NCBI GenBank assembly: GCA_963803065.1
Contig: CAWDKW010000003.1
Coordinates: 20,442-84,441 of the forward strand
DNA length: 64,000 nucleotides
Reading direction: 5' to 3'
Source: DASXMT01 sp963803065
GTDB lineage: Bacteria; Actinomycetota; Acidimicrobiia; Acidimicrobiales; RAAP-2
A program made the position numbers and the translations under genes. Shown here in pieces: positions 17,845 through 26,863 of the stretch. Numbering within the stretch: the first letter of the stretch is position 1; each line of letters begins with the position of its first letter. A model generated the notes under the pieces. That model searched no databases, was not told where the DNA came from, and saw nothing but the letters and a program-made list of their open reading frames with translations.

Positions 17845-17968
17845 CGGCTGCGGTCCTTGCCTTCGGAAGGGGGGTCGGGCGGTAGCGGAACGTTTCGCGC
17901 CGCTTCGTGCACGGTAGCAAGAGCGGAACCTCGGTTCCACTTGGGATCGGCCGGCGAGACTCTGCCTT

Positions 17969-18047
17969 GCAGGGAGGCCGTTGCCGGTTGGGCCTGCAGG
18001 GGAGGCCGTTGCCGGTTGGGCCTGCAGGGAGGCCGTTGCCGGTTGGG
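17969..18047. repeat. Three tandem copies of a 27-28 bp unit
   Basis: The core GAGGCCGTTGCCGGTTGGG recurs at 17969-17992, 17993-18020 and 18021-18047. The copies are nearly identical except for one G and the left end. The array lies about 45 bases after the stop of the DUF4328 gene and about 125 bases upstream of the MFS start. Confidence 0.9.
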
Positions 18048-18092
18048 AGAGAACGGCCGTACGGGGAGGCTTGCTCGGTGGAGAGGGTTGCC

Positions 18093-18957
18093 CTACGCGG
18101 GGGTGGGCCCGACGGGGGCGGTGACGCCGGCCGGTTCGGTCGGCTCGTACGGGAACAGGACCTGACGGTGGTTGTCGTAGATGGCGCCGATCGTCATGAA
18201 GGCGAAGTAGCCGTAGACCAGCGTGGCGAACGCCCCGACGTCGCCGATGGCGAGCGTGGCCCACGTCGGGGCCGACCAGAGGATGCCGAGAGCCACCAAC
18301 CCGACGACCAGGGATGCGATCAGCCAGAGCCACATGTGCAGGACCAAGCGCCGTTCCGGATGGCCGGGAGGGAGGCAGTCGCGGATCGCCTGGTACGGAA
18401 ACCAGAGGTTGCAGACGGGTATGAACCACCCGCCCACGCCGAGTGCGGGGCTGCGCTTGGCCGGGTAGCCGAGGGAGCCCGCCGTGCTGGCGGCCCAGTG
18501 CTGCCACACGAGGAAGAGGACGAAGCCGGCCACCGTGAGCAGTTCGCCGACGCCGGTGACGGCCCTGTACCAGACGGGCAGGTTGGCGACCAGCGTGGTG
18601 TGCGTCCCCGGGTGGGCGAGCTGATAGCGAGCCTGATGGTAGAACGACTGCAGCTCGCCCTCGACGGTCCAGGCGATGACCCCGTTGATCACGATCACGG
18701 CGACATAGACGAGCACTGCCCGCTTGGCCCAAATCTCTGACCGGTGCTCTACCTCGAAGTCCTGGTACGGCGACCGGTGCAGAGCCGATGGGCGACACCG
18801 GCACCGCCGTCGGTTGTGGCATCGGCACGGGTGCCGGTGGGTAGGCCGGGGTCGAGGCGTGCTCGGTCCACCGTTGTCCGTCCCACCAGCGCCAGGCGTG
18901 CTGTCCGGAAGGGTCCGGGTACCACCCCGGAACGGACCTGGTTCCGTCGGGCGTCAC
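18093..18957 (-). CDS. DUF2510-DUF4328 membrane protein, frame broken
   Basis: The N-terminal part (GTG 18957) holds the DUF2510 signature VPGWYPDPSGQHAWRWWDGQRW and then a Pro-rich linker. The membrane part, in another frame, runs from about YQDFEVEHRSEIWAKRAV through four hydrophobic segments with GGWFIPVCNLWFPYQAIRD, the DUF4328 core. DUF2510 fused to DUF4328 is a common actinobacterial architecture, so one gene with a single-base break between about 18730 and 18800 is the simplest reading. DUF2510 is an extracytoplasmic or membrane-surface tag; the function is unknown. Confidence 0.68.
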
Positions 18958-19076
18958 CGTCGGAAGGTCGCCGGCCGCATCTCGCGAGCGTACTTGCGGA
19001 CACGGCCGACGTGGGACGGTGGACCCGGCGATGTGGGGACGCTGGTCACCCCTGGGACCGCTGACGAGGGCGATGC

Positions 19077-20375
19077 CTACAGGGGCTCGCCTTCGCCCAG
19101 CTCGCTGGTGGCCTCGGCGATGGCGTCGGTCTCCTCCGCCAAGGTCAACATCTGGCCACCCTCGTTGTCGTGCCAGAGGACAGGCATCCGCCACAAGAGC
19201 ACGGCCACGCCCACCACACAGGCGACGCCTCCCGACCACACGGCGAACTGCGCCCCACCCAGTTCGGCGGCCAGTCCCGTCTCGGCGTCACCAAGGCGGG
19301 GCCCGCCGGCCACCACGGCGAAGAAGGTGCCCGAGAGCCGTCCCTGCAGGTGGTCGGGAACCGTCCGCTGTTGCACCGCTTGGCGGAGCACGGCCGAGAT
19401 CACGTCGGCCGCCCCGGCCAGGGCCAAGAGGCCCAACCCGACCCACAGCACGGGGATGACCCCGACTAGGGCGATCGAACCTCCCCACACCACCACGCAG
19501 GCGGCAATGGCGCGACCCTGCCGTCTCACCCGCGAGCACCAACCGGTGACGAAGGACCCGAGCAGCGCGCCGGCGCCGGGGGCGGCGTAGAGCAGCCCCA
19601 CGATCCCCGCTCCGCCGCCGTACAGCTCGGTCCCGAGAGCAGGGAACACGGCCCGGGGCATGCCGAAGATCATGGCGTTGAGGTCGATCAGGTAGGTGGA
19701 GGCGAGCAACTGCTGACCCTTGAGGTGCCGGAAGCCGTCGGCCATCGACTTCAGCCCCATGGGGGTGCCGCCACCCCGGGGCACCAGCGTCGGCAACAGC
19801 ACGGCGACCACCAACGCCACGCCGAAGGTGGCCACGTCGATGGCGAACACCGCGCTGAGCCCGATCTCGGCGATGGCCAGACCGGCGACGGCCGGCCCGA
19901 CGACCAGGGCCAGTTGCTGGATCATCGTCTGGAGGGCGATGGCGTCGGTCACGTCTTCGGGCGGCACCAGCATGGGCAGCGCCGCTCGCCGGGCTGGCCA
20001 GTCCACCCCCTGGAAGCCAGCCGCAGCTGCGGTGCATACGAACAGCGGCCACACGGCGGGATGGGGGAGCGCGGCGTTGACCACCAGCCCGGCACTGGCT
20101 GCTGCCATGGCCAATTGGGTGAGAATCAGCACCTTGCGGCGGTCCAGGGCGTCGGCCAAGGCACCGCCCCAGATGGCCCCGGCCAGCAGGGGCACCAGCT
20201 GCCCCAGCCCGATCAGACCGACGATGAGCGTCGAATGGGACAGGCGGTAGGCCTGGTACGAGACGGCCACGATGGTGAGCTGGCTTCCCATGCCCGACAC
20301 GACCTGGCCCATCCACAGGCGCCGGAACTGTTTGTGTCGCCGAAGCGGGGTGATGTCGGCGAAGAATCGGGCCAC
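19077..20375 (-). CDS. MFS transporter, enterobactin-exporter (EntS)-like
   Basis: 432 residues, about 12 transmembrane helices. The opening FADITPLRRHKQFRRLWMGQ and the loop WGGALADALDRRKVL are typical of the MFS_3/EntS branch, as are RRAALPMLVPPEDVTDAIAL and AVQQRTVPDHLQGRLSGTF. EntS relatives export siderophores; others export macrolides or have unknown cargo. No siderophore biosynthesis gene is visible, and fbpABC is 6 kb away, so an iron link is only suggestive. Confidence 0.87.
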   Translation of the reverse strand: MARFFADITPLRRHKQFRRLWMGQVVSGMGSQLTIVAVSYQAYRLSHSTLIVGLIGLGQLVPLLAGAIWGGALADALDRRKVLILTQLAMAAASAGLVVNAALPHPAVWPLFVCTAAAAGFQGVDWPARRAALPMLVPPEDVTDAIALQTMIQQLALVVGPAVAGLAIAEIGLSAVFAIDVATFGVALVVAVLLPTLVPRGGGTPMGLKSMADGFRHLKGQQLLASTYLIDLNAMIFGMPRAVFPALGTELYGGGAGIVGLLYAAPGAGALLGSFVTGWCSRVRRQGRAIAACVVVWGGSIALVGVIPVLWVGLGLLALAGAADVISAVLRQAVQQRTVPDHLQGRLSGTFFAVVAGGPRLGDAETGLAAELGGAQFAVWSGGVACVVGVAVLLWRMPVLWHDNEGGQMLTLAEETDAIAEATSELGEGEPL

Positions 20376-20483
20376 TGGGCAACGCTAGCGACCCGCAAAG
20401 GATCGGCCTCCGATCAGTCCCCTCGGGCCGGGTGGGGCCGGGTTCGATTTATGGGGCTGACAGTTCTCGCTACACTGACTGCC

Positions 20484-20639
20484 GTGCATCTGACGGAGGT
20501 ATCTGCGACCCGGTCGTACCCGGAGGCCGACGAGCTTGCTCCTCGCCGCGCCGCACGATCGTCCGTAGCGGGCCCACGTGCCGGACTCGCACTCTCGTGT
20601 GACTCGAAGGCCGGCCTGCGTGCTCCTTCGACGGAGTAA
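20484..20639 (+). CDS. Possible 51-residue ORF upstream of a terminator (weak)
   Basis: A GTG-initiated frame encoding an Ala/Arg/Ser-rich peptide (HLTEVSATRSYPEADEL at its start, one Cys), ending 26 bases before a strong hairpin terminator. No family is recognised and there is no clear ribosome site. The stretch 20376-20858 has no other gene. An untranslated RNA ending at the terminator is an equally good explanation. Confidence 0.25.
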   Translation: MHLTEVSATRSYPEADELAPRRAARSSVAGPRAGLALSCDSKAGLRAPSTE

Positions 20640-20665
20640 CTAGCCCACTGGACTAGGACCGTCGA

Positions 20666-20695
20666 AGAGCCGCTTCTCACCGAAGCGGCTCTTTT
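20666..20695 (+). terminator. Rho-independent terminator
   Basis: AGAGCCGCTT (20666-20675) pairs perfectly with AAGCGGCTCT (20683-20692) around a seven-base loop and is followed by a T-run. It is the clearest intrinsic terminator in the window and must end a rightward transcript starting in 20400-20640. Confidence 0.85.
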
Positions 20696-20858
20696 GCATC
20701 TACCGACGTGCTGCAGGACACGCACCACCAGTCGCCGACCCCGGCAGACCCAGCTGGTCTCGAGCACTCGCAATACCGGTCCCGACCTGGGACCGCTCAC
20801 CTCATCGCATCATCCCGTGAACGCACCAACCGTGAACAGGGAAAGAAAGTTGAACCCC

Positions 20859-21011
20859 ATGGACGAACGAACTGAACGAAACGAGCAACGACAGACGAAT
20901 TGTCGACCGGCCAACGAGCACCAGACGGGCATGCCCAGGTGGTCGTCCCTGGACCCGGGCGACACCCACGACAAGGGCGAGGAGTCCCTGTGCGTCGGCG
21001 AGGCCGCCTGA
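20859..21011 (+). CDS. Hypothetical 50-residue hydrophilic protein
   Basis: The ATG at 20859 follows GGGAAAGAAAG. The product is highly polar (DERTERNEQRQTN at the start, DPGDTHDKGEESL near the end), with two Cys and no recognisable domain. Its composition is unlike a GC-driven random frame, which gives modest support. It converges with the YbhN-like gene, ending 17 bases from that stop. Confidence 0.35.
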   Translation: MDERTERNEQRQTNCRPANEHQTGMPRWSSLDPGDTHDKGEESLCVGEAA

Positions 21012-21027
21012 TCGGCTTCGGCTCCGC

Positions 21028-22020
21028 CTACAAGAGACGGTGCCGCTTCAGGTTCCGTGCCGCCAGCGCGCCGGGGATGGTCGGCAACCAGTAGGTCAGG
21101 AGCCGGTAGGAGGCAGCGGCGGCCACCGCGTTGACCCGGTCGACGCCGGCCGCAGCCAACCCGGCCACCAGCAGGGCTTCGGGTGCCCCCATGGCTCCCG
21201 GGAGCGGAACGGCCGAGCCGACGCCGTTGGCGGCGACGACGAGCACGATTGCGACGCCGAACGGCGCCCGCACGTCGAGCATATGGAGGATGGCGACAAG
21301 CGACGCCGCCTCGACCAGGGTGTAGAGGATCTCGCCCCCGAACAGGGAGGCGGCGCGCCGCGGGCGACGCAAGACGGCCATGAGGTCGCGCAGGGCCCGG
21401 GTCACCGGAGGCAGGACCCGACGACGGATGCGGCCGATCCACACCACCGCGCCAACCACCAACGCCACCACGATCACGGCCACCAGGATCAACCACCAGT
21501 TGGTCTCGTGGCTGGCCGAGGTCAGGCTGAACTGGTCGGCGCTCAACGCGCCAGCGATCGCGGCAAACGTCACTCCGACGATGCCCGAGGCCACCGACGA
21601 GAGGGTGAACGCTCCGACCGCGGTCACCGGTTTCACGCCGAAGTGGGCGAGAAACCGGTTGGACAGGGCCACGCTCCCCACCCCGTCGGGAGTGGCCACC
21701 GAGGTGAATGCCTCGGCCAACTGGAGCTCGGTGGTCCGTCCGATGGGAAGCGGTGGGATCACCGCGCCCCGGAGCGAGATGGCGCTCCCCACGTAGGTGA
21801 GGGCGGCGAGCGCCACGGCAGGCACGGCCCAGACCCATGTCTCGGTCCGGACCCCGGAGAACTCGTTGGGCAACTGGGCCAGCACATACAGCATGATGAT
21901 GACGCCAAGGAAGGTGAACACCGCGGTCAACGAGCGGGCGGCTCGCGTCCACCGTTTGGCCTCGGGCTTGGCCGCCGGAACGGTGACCGAGGTGACATCG
22001 CCTGGCGCGACGTCGCTCAC
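21028..22020 (-). CDS. YbhN/LPG-synthase-TM-like (UPF0104) membrane protein
   Basis: 330 residues, about eight transmembrane helices. The helix pair with SVATPDGVGSVALSNRFLAHFGV and the later GVGSAVPLPGAMGAPEALLV match the conserved motifs of the flippase-like domain shared by MprF and YbhN. Members are thought to move or sense lipids. The GTG overlaps the stop of the ABC exporter gene (GTGA), so the two are co-transcribed. Confidence 0.83.
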   Translation of the reverse strand: MSDVAPGDVTSVTVPAAKPEAKRWTRAARSLTAVFTFLGVIIMLYVLAQLPNEFSGVRTETWVWAVPAVALAALTYVGSAISLRGAVIPPLPIGRTTELQLAEAFTSVATPDGVGSVALSNRFLAHFGVKPVTAVGAFTLSSVASGIVGVTFAAIAGALSADQFSLTSASHETNWWLILVAVIVVALVVGAVVWIGRIRRRVLPPVTRALRDLMAVLRRPRRAASLFGGEILYTLVEAASLVAILHMLDVRAPFGVAIVLVVAANGVGSAVPLPGAMGAPEALLVAGLAAAGVDRVNAVAAAASYRLLTYWLPTIPGALAARNLKRHRLL

Positions 22021-23906
22021 CGCTCCGCGTGGTCCTGTCGCTCGAACTGAATCCGGTAGAGCTCGGCGTAGACGCCCCCGGCGGCCAGCAACTGGTCATG
22101 GTGGCCGCGCTCCACGATCCGGCCGTGATCGAGGACCAGGATCTGGTCGGCCTCGCGCACGGTGGACAGGCGGTGGGCGATGACCAGCGACGTCCTCCCG
22201 TGGAGGGCGGTGCGCAACGCCTCTTGCACCGCCGCCTCGGACTCCGAGTCGAGGTGGGCGGTCGCTTCGTCGAGCACCACCACCTCGGGCGCCTTTAACA
22301 GCAGGCGGGCGATGGCCAAGCGCTGCTTCTCGCCTCCGGACAGACGATATCCGCGGTCGCCGACGACGGTGTCGAGCCCCTCGGGCAGCGTTTCGACCAT
22401 TTCCAGGATCTGGGCGCCGCGCAACGCCTCGACCAGTTCGTCCTCGCTGGCTCCCGGCCGCGCGTAGAGGAGGTTGTCGCGGATGGTCTCGTGGAAGAGG
22501 TGGGCGTCCTGGGTCACCACACCGACGGTGTCCGACAGGGATACGAAGGTGGCGTCCCGGACGTCGAGCCCATTGATGCGGACAGCGCCGGATCGGACGT
22601 CGTAGAGACGCGAGACAAGGTGGCTGATCGTCGTCTTGCCGGCTCCCGACGGGCCCACCAGGGCCACCAGTTGGCCGGGCTCGGCCGCGAAGCTCACGTC
22701 GAACAGCACCTGCTGGGACGGGGTGGCGTCGAGCACGGCCACCGACTCCAACGAGGCCAGCGACACCTCCTCGGCGACCGGGTAGCGGAAGTCGACATGG
22801 TCGAACTCGACCCGAGCGGGCCCGGCGGGAACCGGCACCGCGTCGGGCTTCTCGTCGATCATGGGCGGGAGATCGAGCACCTCGAACACCCGGTCGAAGG
22901 AGACCAGGGCGGTCATGACGTCCACCTGTACGTTGGACAACGAGGTCAAGGGCCCGTACAGCCGGGTCAGGTAGGCGGCCAGGGCCACGATCGTGCCCAC
23001 GCTGAGGGCCCCCTCGGCCGCCTGGACGCCACCCCAGCCGTACACCAGGGCGGTGGCCAGGGAGGCCGTCAGCGTCAGCGCGGCGATGAAGAAGCGGGCG
23101 TACATCGCCTGGGTCACGCCGATGTCCCTCACCCGGCCCGCCTTGTCCTCGAAGGACCTGCGCTCCTGGTTCGGTCGGCCGAACAGCTTCACCAACAGGG
23201 CCCCAGACACGTTGAACCGCTCGGTCATGGTGGTGTTCATCTGGGCATTGAGGCCGTAGGACTCTCGGGTGATCGATGACAGGCGACGCCCCACCCGCCG
23301 GGCGGGGACGACGAAGACGGGCAGGATGATCAAGCTCATCAAGGTGATCTGCCATGACAGGAAGAACATGGCTATGAGAGTCAGCATCACCCCGACCAGG
23401 TTGGAGACGACCGAGGACAGTGTGTCGGTGAAGGCCTGTTGCGCCCCGAGCACGTCGTTGTTCAACCGGCTGATGAGGGCCCCGGTCTGGGTGCGGGTGA
23501 AAAAGGCCAACGGCATCCGGCCGATATGGGCGAACACCTGCGACCGCATGTCGAAGATGAGACCCTCACCCACTTTGGCCGACACCCAACGCTCGGCGAT
23601 GGAGAGTCCGGCGCCGGCAATGGCCAGTCCGGCGGCCACAAGGGCGAGGCCGACGATCAGGCCCGTGCGGTGATGAGGGATGCCGGTATTGATGATCGCC
23701 CGGAAGATGAGCGGGTTGATCACGCCGATGACGGCGTCCACGACGATCAGCACCAAGAACGCGAACAGGATGGTGCGGTACGGCCGGGCGAAGTGGAACA
23801 TCCGCTTGGCCGTGCCCTTGGTCACCCGCACCTGGGTGACCGAGTCGTCTCGCCGGAGCGAGCGCATCACACCCCCGAATTGGCCGCCGCCTCCTGCTGG
23901 GCTCAT
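22017..23906 (-). CDS. ABC exporter, fused permease-ATPase (MsbA/LmrA type)
   Basis: 629 residues. A six-helix transmembrane domain (about 55-340) is followed by the nucleotide-binding domain: Walker A GPSGAGKTT, Q-loop VVTQDAHLFHETIRDNLLYA, signature LSGGEKQRLAIARLLL, Walker B VVVLDEATAHLD and the switch His in IAHRLSTV. It works as a homodimer or heterodimer exporting lipids or drugs. The ATG at 23906 has GAGGAG upstream; the frame extends further but without similarity. The downstream YbhN-like gene suggests a lipid substrate. Confidence 0.9.
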   Translation of the reverse strand: MSPAGGGGQFGGVMRSLRRDDSVTQVRVTKGTAKRMFHFARPYRTILFAFLVLIVVDAVIGVINPLIFRAIINTGIPHHRTGLIVGLALVAAGLAIAGAGLSIAERWVSAKVGEGLIFDMRSQVFAHIGRMPLAFFTRTQTGALISRLNNDVLGAQQAFTDTLSSVVSNLVGVMLTLIAMFFLSWQITLMSLIILPVFVVPARRVGRRLSSITRESYGLNAQMNTTMTERFNVSGALLVKLFGRPNQERRSFEDKAGRVRDIGVTQAMYARFFIAALTLTASLATALVYGWGGVQAAEGALSVGTIVALAAYLTRLYGPLTSLSNVQVDVMTALVSFDRVFEVLDLPPMIDEKPDAVPVPAGPARVEFDHVDFRYPVAEEVSLASLESVAVLDATPSQQVLFDVSFAAEPGQLVALVGPSGAGKTTISHLVSRLYDVRSGAVRINGLDVRDATFVSLSDTVGVVTQDAHLFHETIRDNLLYARPGASEDELVEALRGAQILEMVETLPEGLDTVVGDRGYRLSGGEKQRLAIARLLLKAPEVVVLDEATAHLDSESEAAVQEALRTALHGRTSLVIAHRLSTVREADQILVLDHGRIVERGHHDQLLAAGGVYAELYRIQFERQDHAER

Positions 23907-24340
23907 GCCGTTGCTCCTCGATCGGGTGGGGGACACCGGGCGGTGTCGGCACCGTCGGAGCGTATCGGGAGCTTCTTCCCGACCCGTGCGGGGTCGGGAA
24001 GGGCTGACGCAGATGCTGGTCGGCTCGGTTTGCCACTTTCCGTAGGGAATAGAGGGACAGAGACTGGCCCCACTGTCCGTGAGGATCGAGTGCGAGACAT
24101 CGGGCCGTCCATCGTCGGGGATCCGGGTCATCACACGCGGGGCGCCCGGAGCCGCCGGCCCGCTACCGGTTCTTGTGTGGCCCGCGTTTGGGCGAATCGG
24201 AGTCAGCGACCCAATTCGTATCGGTGTCCTTTCGCCGAAACGCGGGCGAAACCGACTCACCTCTGCCGCCGGCCGCCACCTGTCGGTGACGAGCGCGCAC
24301 GGACAATCCGCGCATCGACGGCCTGTACACGGCCACCGTC

Positions 24341-24403
24341 AGCGGTCGATCACGACCATCGAGCCAGCGGTCGATCACGACCATCGAGCCAGCGGTCGAT
24401 CAC
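24341..24403. repeat. 2.5 tandem copies of a 25-bp unit
   Basis: The unit begins AGCGGTCGATCACGACC and ends ATCGAGCC. Full copies are 24341-24365 and 24366-24390, with a partial copy 24391-24403. The copies are identical. Confidence 0.9.
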
Positions 24404-24452
24404 CGATCGTGACCGAGGGGGCTCCAGGAGATGGGCTCCAAGGCACGGACCT

Positions 24453-24517
24453 CACGAGAAGGGCCCAAGAAGGGCCCACGAGAAGGGCCCACGAGAAGGG
24501 CGCCACGAGAAGCGGCC
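24453..24517. repeat. Degenerate 11-15 bp tandem repeat (CACGAGAAGGGCC)
   Basis: Five successive units at 24453, 24466, 24477, 24490 and 24503 vary around CACGAGAAGGGCC. The array ends 33 bases from the stop of the acyl-CoA dehydrogenase gene. Confidence 0.85.
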
Positions 24518-24549
24518 CACTTCAAATCATTCGTCCCGTGAGCTTCGCT

Positions 24550-25734
24550 CTAACGATGGGGCGGCCGGGGGAGCCCGAGGACCCGCTCGCCGATCACATT
24601 GCGCTGGATCTCGTTTGTCCCGGCCCAGATGGACGAAGCCTGGTAATAGAGCCACGACCGCTGCCACTGTCCGTCTCCCGGGTTGGCCTCGGCGCCCTTC
24701 CACAGGGGAGCGGCGTCGCCGACCACGGCCATGGCCGTGTCGTGGAAGCGCTTGGACATCTCGCTCCAGTAGAGCTTGAGCGCGCTGCCCTCAGGCCCAG
24801 GATCGAGGCCGCGGGCCAGCCGGCTGACGCTGCGCAGGTTGTGCAGCTGGAAGATGCGGATCTCCACGTAGGCCTCGGCCAGGGCACTCCGCAGTCGCTC
24901 CTCGTCGAAGGCGCCGGTGGTCTCGGCCAGGCGCAACAGCTCCTCGAGCAGTTGCATGTGGATGACCAGCTGGCGAGGGTTGACGCCCCGCTCGTGGGAG
25001 AGGGTGGAGTTTGCCACCCGCCATCCCTCATGCTCGGGGCCGATCAGCCGGTCGTCGGGCACGAAGACGTCGGTGAGGAACACTTCGTTGAACTCGGCCT
25101 CGCCGGTCAGCTGCACCAGCGGCCGCACCTCGACCCCGGGGTCGTGCATGTCGACCACCAGGTAGGAGATGCCCTTGTGCTTGGGCGCCGCAGGATTCGA
25201 GCGGGCTAGGCAGACGCCCCAATCGGCGAACTGGGCATAGGAGGTCCACACCTTCTGGCCGTTGACCAGCCAGCCGCCCTCGACCCGGGCGGCCCGGGTG
25301 GACAATCCGGCCAGGTCGCTCCCGGCCCCGGGCTCGCTGAATAGCTGGCACCACAGGTCGTCGGCCGTGCGGATGCGCGACAGCCACCGGTCCTTCTGCT
25401 CGTCGGTGCCGTGGGCCAACAACGTGGGCGCGGCCAGGTTGAGGCCGATACGACCGACCATCTCGGGGGCTCGTGCTCGCGCCAGTTCCTCCTGCAGGAT
25501 GAAGTGCTCGTTCGGCCCGGCGCCCCGACCCCCGTAGGCGGCGGGCCACGCCACCCCGACCCAGCCTCCCGCGGCCAAGGAGGCCTGCCAGCGCCGGAGG
25601 AAGGCGACCTCCTCGGAGAGATCCTCGAAGCGCGGGGGGAGCCCCCGTCCGTAATCCCAGGGCAGGTTCTCCATCAGCCAGGCCCGGACCTCGGACCGGA
25701 AGGCCCGCTGCTCAGGGGTGGGAGTCAGGTCCAC
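24550..25734 (-). CDS. Acyl-CoA dehydrogenase (FadE-type)
   Basis: 394 residues. N-terminal helices are followed by WPAAYGGRGAGPNEHFILQEELARA. The FAD/substrate segment is LFSEPGAGSDLAGLSTRA, with GWLVNGQKVWTSYA, and the C-terminal flavin-contact segment is SSIWAGTNEIQRNVIGERVLGLPR. It oxidises an acyl-CoA to the enoyl-CoA. The GTG at 25734 gives the usual short lead. It is divergent from a second acyl-CoA dehydrogenase; such pairs form alpha2beta2 heterotetramers in sterol and branched-acid degradation, so a partnership is plausible. Confidence 0.9.
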   Translation of the reverse strand: MDLTPTPEQRAFRSEVRAWLMENLPWDYGRGLPPRFEDLSEEVAFLRRWQASLAAGGWVGVAWPAAYGGRGAGPNEHFILQEELARARAPEMVGRIGLNLAAPTLLAHGTDEQKDRWLSRIRTADDLWCQLFSEPGAGSDLAGLSTRAARVEGGWLVNGQKVWTSYAQFADWGVCLARSNPAAPKHKGISYLVVDMHDPGVEVRPLVQLTGEAEFNEVFLTDVFVPDDRLIGPEHEGWRVANSTLSHERGVNPRQLVIHMQLLEELLRLAETTGAFDEERLRSALAEAYVEIRIFQLHNLRSVSRLARGLDPGPEGSALKLYWSEMSKRFHDTAMAVVGDAAPLWKGAEANPGDGQWQRSWLYYQASSIWAGTNEIQRNVIGERVLGLPRPPHR

Positions 25735-25766
25735 GGGATCAGCTTCGCATACGGCCCGCCGGTACC

Positions 25767-26858
25767 ATGCCGCCCATGGATTTCGAACTGTCGGAGGATC
25801 AGCTGGCCCTGCAAGCCGCAGCTCGGAGCCTGCTCGACGACCGGGCCGGCCACCAAGCGGTCCGAGCCCATCTCTCCTCCGGCCAACCCTACGACGCCGG
25901 GCTGTGGCAGGCCATGGCCGAGCAGGGTTGGTTGGGCGTGGCCCTGCCCGAGTCGCAGGGCGGGATCGGCATGAGCTGGGTGGAGGCGGCCGTCCTGCTC
26001 GAGGAGATCGGCCGCCACGCCGCACCCGTTCCCTTTTTGCCCAGCTTGTTGGCACTCACCGTGCTGGCCGAGGCCGAGCACGGCCCCACCGACAGGCTGG
26101 CCGGCTTGGCCGGCGGCGAGCTCGTGGGCTGCGTGGGTTGGAGTAGGCACCCTCGGGCGATGGTGGCAACGGAGTCGGGCGGTCGATGGTCGCTCTCGGG
26201 GCGGGTCGGGCCGGTTGAGGGGGCGGCTGTGGCCGACGTGGCCGTGGTCGCGGCGGCAGGCGAGGTCTTTGCCGTCGACTTGGTCGCGACGGGGCGCCCC
26301 CCGGCCGAGCCGGCAATGGACGTGACCCGGGTCCTCTCCTGGCTGACCTTCGACGACACCCCGGCCGTGCTCTTGGAGGGCGACCACCTGGCCACCGGAC
26401 TCCTCGACCGCGGCGCCGTCGGCGCCTCGGCCGAATTGTTGGGTGGGGCGGGGCGGGTGCTCGAGATGGCGGCCCAGTACGCCAAGGACCGCGTGCAGTT
26501 CGACCAGCCCATCGGCAGCTTCCAAGCGGTCAAGCACCGATGTGCCGACATGGTGGTCGACGTGGAGGGGATGCGCTCGAGCACCTGGTACGGCGCATGG
26601 GCCATCGCCGCCGGTGAGCCCGAAGCCTCCATCGCCGCGTCGACGGCCAAGGTGTGGTGCTCGGATGCGGCCAAGCGGGTCATGGCCTCCGGGCTGCAGG
26701 TGCACGGTGGCATCGGATTTACCTGGGAGCACGACCTCCACCTCTATATGAAGCGCTCGCAGTTCGCCGGGCTGAGCTATGGGGACGCCGCCCTCCACCG
26801 CGACCGGCTGGCCGACGCGCTCCGCGCCCGCCTCAGGAGCGGTGCCGGGATCTTCTGA
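25767..26858 (+). CDS. Acyl-CoA dehydrogenase, divergent partner-type subunit
   Basis: 363 residues, starting MDFELSEDQLALQAAARSLL (an ATG nine bases downstream is an equal candidate). It shows LPESQGGIGMSWVEAAVLLEEIGR, a C-terminal AQYAKDRVQFDQPIGSFQAVKHRCADM motif and LQVHGGIGFTWEHDLHLYMKR. The middle beta domain lacks the usual T-EP-x-GSD segment (it reads SRHPRAMVATESGGRWSLSG), typical of the non-FAD-contacting subunit in heteromeric acyl-CoA dehydrogenases. This supports pairing with the divergent 24550-25734 product. Confidence 0.88.
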   Translation: MPPMDFELSEDQLALQAAARSLLDDRAGHQAVRAHLSSGQPYDAGLWQAMAEQGWLGVALPESQGGIGMSWVEAAVLLEEIGRHAAPVPFLPSLLALTVLAEAEHGPTDRLAGLAGGELVGCVGWSRHPRAMVATESGGRWSLSGRVGPVEGAAVADVAVVAAAGEVFAVDLVATGRPPAEPAMDVTRVLSWLTFDDTPAVLLEGDHLATGLLDRGAVGASAELLGGAGRVLEMAAQYAKDRVQFDQPIGSFQAVKHRCADMVVDVEGMRSSTWYGAWAIAAGEPEASIAASTAKVWCSDAAKRVMASGLQVHGGIGFTWEHDLHLYMKRSQFAGLSYGDAALHRDRLADALRARLRSGAGIF

Positions 26859-26863
26859 GCGGC

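Larger units (their letters stand above)
23907..24549. other. Long repeat-containing intergenic region
   Basis: 643 bases with no gene I can support. It lies upstream of the leftward ABC exporter and downstream of the leftward acyl-CoA dehydrogenase. It holds two separate tandem arrays (24341-24403 and 24453-24517). The rest is unremarkable. Confidence 0.6.

Noticed and set aside
17969..18047. Possible CRISPR array
   Set aside because: Copies are directly adjacent with no unique spacers, there are only three of them, and no cas gene is nearby. The same applies to 24341-24403.
16360..19239. A 959-codon frame combining MFS, tandem repeats and DUF2510
   Set aside because: Only the parts 16360-17844 and the DUF2510 piece show family similarity; the middle is translation of repeats and of the antisense frame of DUF4328.
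20618..20640. tRNA-like arm (CTCC-TTCGACG-GGAG)
   Set aside because: No acceptor stem, D-arm or anticodon arm can be built around it.
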